Assembly (NCBI GenBank): GCA_902795345.1
Contig: CADBKO010000002.1
Span: forward strand, 1 to 64,000
Length of the DNA: 64,000 nt
Origin: Oscillospiraceae bacterium
Lineage (GTDB): Bacteria; Bacillota; Clostridia; Oscillospirales; Oscillospiraceae
Direction of reading: 5' to 3'
The position numbers and the translations under genes are program-made. The notes beneath the pieces were generated by a model that worked only from the letters and a program-made list of their open reading frames with translations, was not told the DNA's origin and searched no databases. Below are positions 59,844 through 64,000 of this stretch, in pieces. Every line of letters begins with the position of its first letter. Position 1 is the stretch's first letter.

Positions 59844-60901
59844 TCGGCATCCTCATGTTCGGCGTGCTGATCGCCGTCCATGAGGCGGGCCATTTTTCCG
59901 TCAGCAAGCTCTTTCATATCAAGGTCAACGAATTCTCCATCGGCATGGGCCCCGCCATATGGCAGAAGCAAAAAGGGGAGACCGCCTATTCCCTCCGGGC
60001 CTTTCCCGTGGGCGGCTTCTGCGCCATCGAAGGGGAGGACGGCAGCAGCGACGACCCCAGGGCGTTCACCAAAAAGCCCATCTGGCAGCGCGTCTGCGTG
60101 CTGCTGGCGGGCAGCGGCGCGAACCTTCTGACGGGGTTCATCATCGCCCTCTGCCTCTATCTGGGCTACTGCGCCGCCGGGGACTATATGGTGCCCACGG
60201 CCAGGCTGGCGGGCTTCATGGAGGGCTGCCCCTACGAGGGCTCCGGCGGGCTGATGACGGGAGACCGCATCGTGTCCGTCAACGGCTGGCGGGTCAATTC
60301 CACCCGGGATTTCAGCCTTTTCATGACCCTGGACGGGGGCGAGACCGTGGACCTGGTGCTTCGCCGGGACGGGAAGCGCATCAAGCTGGAGGATTACCCC
60401 CTCCAGCTGCGGGAATACACCGACGAGGCGGGGAACACGGTCCTGAAATACGGCCTTATCTTCAGCCAGGACCGGCTCACCCTGGGGATCGCCCTGCGGG
60501 AGGCCTGGTATGACTGCGCCTATTATGCCCGGGTGGTCTGGGTCAGCCTGAAATACCTGGTCAGCGGCCGGGCGGGGATCAACGACCTCTCCGGGCCCGT
60601 GGGCATCGTCAAGACCATCGGGGACGTGGGGACCCAGTCCGCCACCGTGGGGGAAGGGCTGGCCAACGTATTCGGCCTCATCGCCTTCATCGCGGTGAAC
60701 CTGGCGGTGATGAACCTGCTGCCCATCCCGGCCCTGGACGGGGGGCATATCTTCTCCATGATCGTTTTCTGGCTGATCGGCAAGATCATCCGGAAACAGC
60801 CCAGCCCCAAGATCGAGAGCTATATCCACACCGCCGGCCTGGTGCTGCTTTTGGGGCTGATGGCCTTCGTGATGTTCAACGATATACGGAAGCTGTTTTA
60901 G
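59822..60901 (+). CDS. rseP: Site-2 protease RseP/RasP
   Basis: The 359-residue intramembrane metalloprotease has the HExxH motif in VHEAGHFSV near 20 with FSIGMGP and FPVGGFC following, one PDZ domain (about 125-210), and the third metal ligand in NLLPIPALDGGH. It cleaves anti-sigma factors or signal peptide remnants within the membrane. It starts with GTG 59822, and AAGGAGG is located inside dxr. Confidence 0.94.
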   Translation: MSVFYILIGILMFGVLIAVHEAGHFSVSKLFHIKVNEFSIGMGPAIWQKQKGETAYSLRAFPVGGFCAIEGEDGSSDDPRAFTKKPIWQRVCVLLAGSGANLLTGFIIALCLYLGYCAAGDYMVPTARLAGFMEGCPYEGSGGLMTGDRIVSVNGWRVNSTRDFSLFMTLDGGETVDLVLRRDGKRIKLEDYPLQLREYTDEAGNTVLKYGLIFSQDRLTLGIALREAWYDCAYYARVVWVSLKYLVSGRAGINDLSGPVGIVKTIGDVGTQSATVGEGLANVFGLIAFIAVNLAVMNLLPIPALDGGHIFSMIVFWLIGKIIRKQPSPKIESYIHTAGLVLLLGLMAFVMFNDIRKLF

Positions 60902-60933
60902 TCAAGACGCTGCGGAACCGGGGACGGGGGTTA

Positions 60934-61142
60934 CGGATTGCCACAGCCCCTTGCGGGGCTTCGCAATGACGGGAGACGAGAGACGGGGGTGCGGATTGCC
61001 GCAGCCAGTGACGTCGGTCACTGGCTTCGCAATGACGATCCTTGAGGGGCAGCGGCAAAACAGGGAATGCATCGGTTGCCCGGAACGTTCCCACCAACCC
61101 CGTCATTGCGAGGCCAGTGCGTACACTGGCCGTGGCAATCCG
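60934..61142. repeat. Three palindromes of the CGTCATTGCGA...GGCAATCCG family
   Basis: Copies lie at 60934-60971, 60992-61037 and 61101-61142. Each has conserved ends (CGGATTGCC and GCAATGACG or the reverse) around a changing stem such as CAGTGAC/GTCACTG or CCAGTG/CACTGG. They fill most of the gap between rseP and the GIY-YIG gene. Confidence 0.87.
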
Positions 61143-61179
61143 TTACTTGCCTTCGAGTTGTTTAGGGAATGGTGCAGTC

Positions 61180-61473
61180 ATGACCGCTTTTGTGTATATC
61201 CTCAGCAACAACACGAATACGACGGTATACACAGGAGTCACGAACGATCTTCCGAGGCGGATCGACGAGCACCGGCGGCATATGAATCCGGACAGTTTTA
61301 CCGCGAAGTATAACATAACTAAGCTGGTATACTATGAGCGGCATGAAAACGGCTGGGACGCAATCGCAAGGGAGAAGCAGATCAAGGGCTGGAACAGAAA
61401 ACGGAAGAACGATTTGGTGAACAGCCTGAACCCGGGCTGGAAAGACCTGTTCCCCGGTCTGCTGGAGGAATGA
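61180..61473 (+). CDS. Small GIY-YIG nuclease (YhbQ/URI type)
   Basis: This 97-residue protein is all GIY-YIG domain: VYIL (5-8), VYTGVT (16-21), Arg26/27 in PRRIDEH, KLVYYE, and the metal-binding Glu in AREKQIKGW (about 65). YhbQ-type proteins nick or cut DNA. It is flanked by three palindromes upstream and one 22 bp downstream, so it may be linked to the mobility of that repeat family. The ATG is at 61180. It is more AT-rich than its neighbours. Confidence 0.83.
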   Translation: MTAFVYILSNNTNTTVYTGVTNDLPRRIDEHRRHMNPDSFTAKYNITKLVYYERHENGWDAIAREKQIKGWNRKRKNDLVNSLNPGWKDLFPGLLEE

Positions 61474-61494
61474 CGAGATCGGGGACGGGGGTTA

Positions 61495-61531
61495 CGGATT
61501 GCCGCAGCCCCTTCGGGGCTTCGCAATGACG
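61495..61531. repeat. Palindrome of the CGGATTGCC...GCAATGACG family, after the GIY-YIG gene
   Basis: CGGATTGCCGCAGCCCC, a TTC turn, then GGGGCTTCGCAATGACG. It starts 22 bp after the nuclease stop and 40 bp before the ispG start. Confidence 0.85.
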
Positions 61532-61570
61532 GGACCGGAGCGTTCTGCGAATGACGAAAGAGAGAATGGC

Positions 61571-62620
61571 ATGACAAAAGCGATCCACGCCGGCGGCGTG
61601 ACCATCGGGGGCGGAGCCCCGGTCAGCGTCCAGAGCATGTGCAATACGAAGACGGAGGACGTGGAGGCCACGGTGGGGCAGGTGAAGGCCCTGGCCGCCG
61701 CGGGCTGCGACCTGGTGCGCCTGGCGGTGCCCTCAAAGGAGGCTGCCGCGGCGCTCCGCAGCATCCGGGAGCAGAGCCCCGTGCCCCTGGTGGCGGACAT
61801 CCATTTCGACTACCGCCTGGCCGTCGCCGCCGCCGAGGCGGGGATGGACAAGATCCGCATCAACCCCGGCAACATCGGCCCGGAGGAGAATGTGCGGAAA
61901 GTGGCGGACGCCTGCCGGGCGGCGGGGGCGCCCATCCGCATCGGCATCAACGGGGGCAGCCTGGAAAAGGGGCTGTTGGCAAAGCACGGCGGCCCTACCC
62001 CGGAAGCCATGCTGGAATCCGCCCTGGGCCACGTGCGCCTGCTGAATAAATTCGGCTTCGACGATATCTGCCTCAGCCTCAAATGTTCCGAGGTGAGGGC
62101 CACCGTGGCGGCCTACGAGCTGGCGGCGGAGAAAACGGATTATCCCCTCCATATCGGCATCACCGAGGCCGGGGGCGGGGAGATGGCGGTGGTGAAGGCC
62201 GCCGCAGGCATCGGCAGCCTGCTACTGCGGGGCATCGGGGACACCCTGCGGGTGAGCATGACCGGCGACCCCCTGCGGGAGCCTCAGGTGGGCATCGAGA
62301 TCTTGCGTGCCCTGGGACTCCGGAAGGACGCCCCGGAATTTGTGGCCTGCCCCACCTGCGGGCGCACGGAGATCGACCTGGAGGGCCTGTATCTGGCCGT
62401 GCAGGAAAAGCTCAAAAACTGCCGCGCGCCCATCCGGGTGGCGGTCATGGGCTGCGTGGTGAACGGCCCCGGCGAGGCCGCCGCCGCGGACTACGGCGTG
62501 GCGGGGGGCAAGGACTGCGGGCTCCTGTTCCGCAAGGGGGTCAGGCTGCGCACCGTGCCCTTCGAGGGCCTGGCCGACGCCCTGGCAGATCTGATCCGGG
62601 CGGATGGCATCGAGATTTGA
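61571..62620 (+). CDS. ispG: 4-hydroxy-3-methylbut-2-enyl diphosphate synthase IspG
   Basis: The 349-residue protein has VSVQSMCNTKTEDVEAT near the N-terminus, the INPGNIGPEENV segment, and C-terminal [4Fe-4S] ligands in ACPTCGRTEID and GCVVNGPGEA. It converts MEcPP to HMBPP, the penultimate MEP step. ATG 61571 is chosen; the longer frame runs through the palindrome. It follows dxr-rseP, as in many Firmicutes, but the repeats and nuclease gene now separate them. Confidence 0.95.
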   Translation: MTKAIHAGGVTIGGGAPVSVQSMCNTKTEDVEATVGQVKALAAAGCDLVRLAVPSKEAAAALRSIREQSPVPLVADIHFDYRLAVAAAEAGMDKIRINPGNIGPEENVRKVADACRAAGAPIRIGINGGSLEKGLLAKHGGPTPEAMLESALGHVRLLNKFGFDDICLSLKCSEVRATVAAYELAAEKTDYPLHIGITEAGGGEMAVVKAAAGIGSLLLRGIGDTLRVSMTGDPLREPQVGIEILRALGLRKDAPEFVACPTCGRTEIDLEGLYLAVQEKLKNCRAPIRVAVMGCVVNGPGEAAAADYGVAGGKDCGLLFRKGVRLRTVPFEGLADALADLIRADGIEI

Positions 62621-62635
62621 TCCAGCCCCGGGCCC

Positions 62636-62664
62636 TTGACAGAACGCAAGTGCAGCGCTATAAT
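62636..62664 (+). promoter_or_regulatory. Perfect consensus promoter with no gene in front
   Basis: TTGACA (62636-62641) and TATAAT (62659-62664) are 17 bp apart. No convincing protein gene follows on this strand before the convergent regulator. A hairpin with a T run at 62728-62764 could end a transcript of about 95 nt. Confidence 0.75.
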
Positions 62665-62672
62665 GCAAATAT

Positions 62673-62875
62673 AAAAGGCGTTGCCGAAAAGCGGCTCCGC
62701 CCGATATAGTCTCTTAAATCAAGTTAAGAAACCGTCACTTGGCAGAGTGGCGGTTTCGGCTTTTCACAGTGATCGTGATCGTATATCCGAAGATATGGAA
62801 CGTCAACGTGATCGGCATTACGTCACCCCCTTTCGGGTGGCGTGGCGGAACCGCCTTTTCGCTTGGCAACGCCTT
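62673..62875. mobile_element. MITE-like element with AAGGCGTTGCC ends (about 203 bp)
   Basis: The left end reads AAAAGGCGTTGCCGAAAAGC. The right end, read on the other strand, is AAGGCGTTGCCAAGCGAAAA. Inner CGGCTCCGCC and GGCGGTTCCGCC also pair. The end motif resembles the inverted repeats of the MITEs at 51464 and 52877 (AAGGCAA...). No transposase is present. Confidence 0.65.
62728..62764 (+). terminator. Hairpin with T run inside the MITE-like element
   Basis: GAAACCGTCACT pairs with AGTGGCGGTTTC (one G-T pair) around a six-base loop, followed by GGCTTTT. It could terminate transcription from the 62636 promoter. Confidence 0.6.
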
Positions 62876-62953
62876 ACTCCGAAGAGCCTCTATAATCTAC
62901 TTGTTTTGACGGAATTTGTCAAGGAAAACAGACTGTAATAGTGACTGATTTGA

Positions 62954-63565
62954 CTAAGGAGATTTGTTCTCGCACATCAGATTAACTGCGTGAACATCTC
63001 CCGAACACGCCAAATTCCTGCATTTCAGGTTATAACATTCCACGATTTGATTGCATGTCACGTCGTCAACCGCATATATCCCATTAGCGCGGACGTCCCC
63101 GTCTGCATGAACGTCTCCGGCGATGTCAGCACAGTCTATCCATCCGTGACACACTACATCTCCGTTGATCGTGCCCTCGGAGATCAGATTCCCATAGATT
63201 TCCACCTTGTAAACCGGGGAACTGCCCTTTTGGGGAAACCGGACGTGAATAAAGGGCTCGTCTTTTGAAACGACGTGAGCCTCCAAGATCCGTTTACCCT
63301 GCATCTGGACGATGCGAATAACATCATCGTCTTTAATGTGACCGGGCATTGTCGCTGCCGTCAGATCGGAATCGGAAAACAAGTCGTCGATCAGGCATCC
63401 AAGCTCTTTTGCAATGCTTGGAAGAAGGGCAATATCAGGGGTGTTGGAGCTTGTTTCCCATTTTGAAACTGCCTGAAAAGTGACCCCCAGCTTTTCGGCC
63501 AGTTGTTCCTGCGTGAGTTTCATATTCTGACGCAGCTTTTTAATGTTTGTGCCTATGGAAGCCAT
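62954..63565 (-). CDS. XRE family regulator with a bactofilin-like C-terminal domain
   Basis: In this 203-residue protein residues 5-60 are an XRE helix-turn-helix (IKKLRQNMKLTQEQLAEKLG, VTFQAVSKWE). From about 95 the sequence has repeating short strands (VEIYGNLISEGTINGDVVCH, DVHADGDVRANGIYAVDDVT) with a spacing like the beta-helix of bactofilins (polymer-forming cytoskeletal family), ending with clustered Cys (CNQ, CYNLKCRNLAC). ATG 63565 is chosen for its AGGAGGG site. It is more AT-rich than the window average. Confidence 0.8.
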   Translation of the reverse strand: MASIGTNIKKLRQNMKLTQEQLAEKLGVTFQAVSKWETSSNTPDIALLPSIAKELGCLIDDLFSDSDLTAATMPGHIKDDDVIRIVQMQGKRILEAHVVSKDEPFIHVRFPQKGSSPVYKVEIYGNLISEGTINGDVVCHGWIDCADIAGDVHADGDVRANGIYAVDDVTCNQIVECYNLKCRNLACSGDVHAVNLMCENKSP

Positions 63566-63589
63566 GTTCTCCCTCCTCTTGACAGAGAA

Positions 63590-63619
63590 ATGATAGCATA
63601 GCGACCGTATTACATTCAA
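63590..63619 (-). promoter_or_regulatory. Promoter of the XRE regulator
   Basis: On the minus strand TTGAAT (63614-63619) and TATCAT (63590-63595) are 18 bp apart, with a TGC extended -10, 25 bp before the start. Confidence 0.65.
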
Positions 63620-63660
63620 TAAAGTAATCCGTTAATAACTCAACCATTGCTAGAGAATAA

Positions 63661-63703
63661 AACAACCGAGCATCCGAAACAGAACGCCGGATGCTCGGTT
63701 GTT
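63661..63703 (-). terminator. Terminator downstream of the degV-like gene
   Basis: AACAACCGAGCATCCG (63661-63676) pairs with its complement at 63688-63703, with GAGAATA/TATTCTC continuing the stem after a small bulge. It lies 12 bp beyond the stop of the degV-like gene. Confidence 0.85.
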
Positions 63704-63714
63704 ATTCTCTCTGC

Positions 63715-64000
63715 TTACGTCCGCTCTTTGCCCCAGAAGAAGAGGGCCACGGTGCCGGGGCCGGTGTGGCTGCCGATGAGGTTGCCCACATAGTTGATCT
63801 CCACCTTGCCGCGGAGCTTCTTGAAGCGCTCCTCGATCAGGTCCGCCACGGCCCGGGCATCCTCCATACATTCCGACTGGCTGATATAGCACTTGCCGCT
63901 GTACTGGAGCCCGCCCTCTGCACATTCCTCCATCTTCTTCACGATCTCCTTGATGACCCGCTTTTTGCCGGGGATCTTGAAGCGGGGGATCAGGCGGCCC
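63715..64000 (-). CDS. DegV family fatty-acid-binding protein, C-terminal part only
   Basis: The 5' end lies beyond the window. The visible C-terminal 95 residues read RLIPRFKIPGKKRVIKEIVK, then YSGKCYISQSECMEDARAVA, and the closing VGNLIGSHTGPGTVALFFWG. The SHxGPGxxxLFFxG motif is diagnostic of DegV. DegV/FakB proteins bind a fatty acid and, with a FakA kinase, feed exogenous fatty acids into phospholipids. Confidence 0.88.
   Translation of the reverse strand, partial: GRLIPRFKIPGKKRVIKEIVKKMEECAEGGLQYSGKCYISQSECMEDARAVADLIEERFKKLRGKVEINYVGNLIGSHTGPGTVALFFWGKERT

Noticed and set aside
62681..62938. An 85-codon frame in the gap after ispG
   Set aside because: It starts inside the MITE-like inverted repeat, has no ribosome binding site and crosses the internal hairpin; composition is not gene-like.

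Overview
The window looks like part of a chromosome from a GC-rich, low-lineage Firmicute of the gut Clostridia type (Oscillospiraceae-like). The evidence is a Gram-positive PolC replicase, a zinc-ribbon L33, RnpM/YlxQ between nusA and infB, the MEP isoprenoid genes beside cdsA and rseP, strong sigma-A promoters with 17-bp spacers, and long GC-rich genes separated by palindromic repeats. The genus cannot be fixed from the sequence alone. Only a tRNA-Val (left edge) and a degV-like gene (right edge) are cut by the window ends.

Layout. 1-2.6 kb: tRNA-Val, an AT-rich GIY-YIG nuclease gene bracketed by repeats, a VapBC-type toxin-antitoxin pair and a GNAT enzyme. 2.9-7.4 kb: an anion-type transporter, AzlCD, and an ECF S component joined to coaX (pantothenate uptake and phosphorylation). 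7.4-9.9 kb: rpmG-secE-nusG-rplK-rplA. 10.7-20 kb: HtrA protease, PolC, two adjacent COG0523-type metal GTPases (one with a huge His-rich loop), and small membrane proteins. 20.5-25.7 kb: a membrane MutS-like ATPase, a biotin-dependent carboxyltransferase operon and rsmG. 25.7-29.5 kb: mscL, serS, parB, parA and two parS sites, so replication origin-proximal DNA is likely. 29.5-36.5 kb: nitroreductase, a GT4-CsaB fusion, DUF4330, a phosphatase-acetyltransferase fusion and a YgiQ-type radical SAM protein. 36.6-45.3 kb: MATE, AEC, metallophosphoesterase, mnmE, galactokinase-like, an alanine/glycine symporter and a DtxR-like regulator. 45.3-51.2 kb: two separate ABC transporter loci; the second pairs a BacA/Rv1819c-like transporter with a secreted, membrane-anchored partner. 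51.6-57.4 kb: THEP1-type NTPase, then rimP-nusA-rnpM-ylxQ-infB. 57.6-62.6 kb: cdsA-dxr-rseP, a GIY-YIG nuclease inside a nest of palindromes, and ispG. 62.9-64 kb: an XRE regulator with a bactofilin-like tail, and degV.

How it fits together. Much of the window is core information processing (replication, partition, transcription, translation) and cell-envelope supply (MEP pathway, CDP-diacylglycerol, pyruvylated wall polymers). The accessory signal lies in the intergenic DNA. At least five families of modular palindromic repeats or MITE-like elements occupy nearly every gap over 150 bp. Some supply stop codons to neighbouring genes and some sit inside transcription terminators between exact direct repeats. 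The most promising candidates for an undescribed system are the BacA-like ABC plus anchored partner (48.1-51.5 kb) and the small GIY-YIG nuclease with its palindrome family (60.9-61.5 kb). All functional calls are from reading the sequence; no database search was run.
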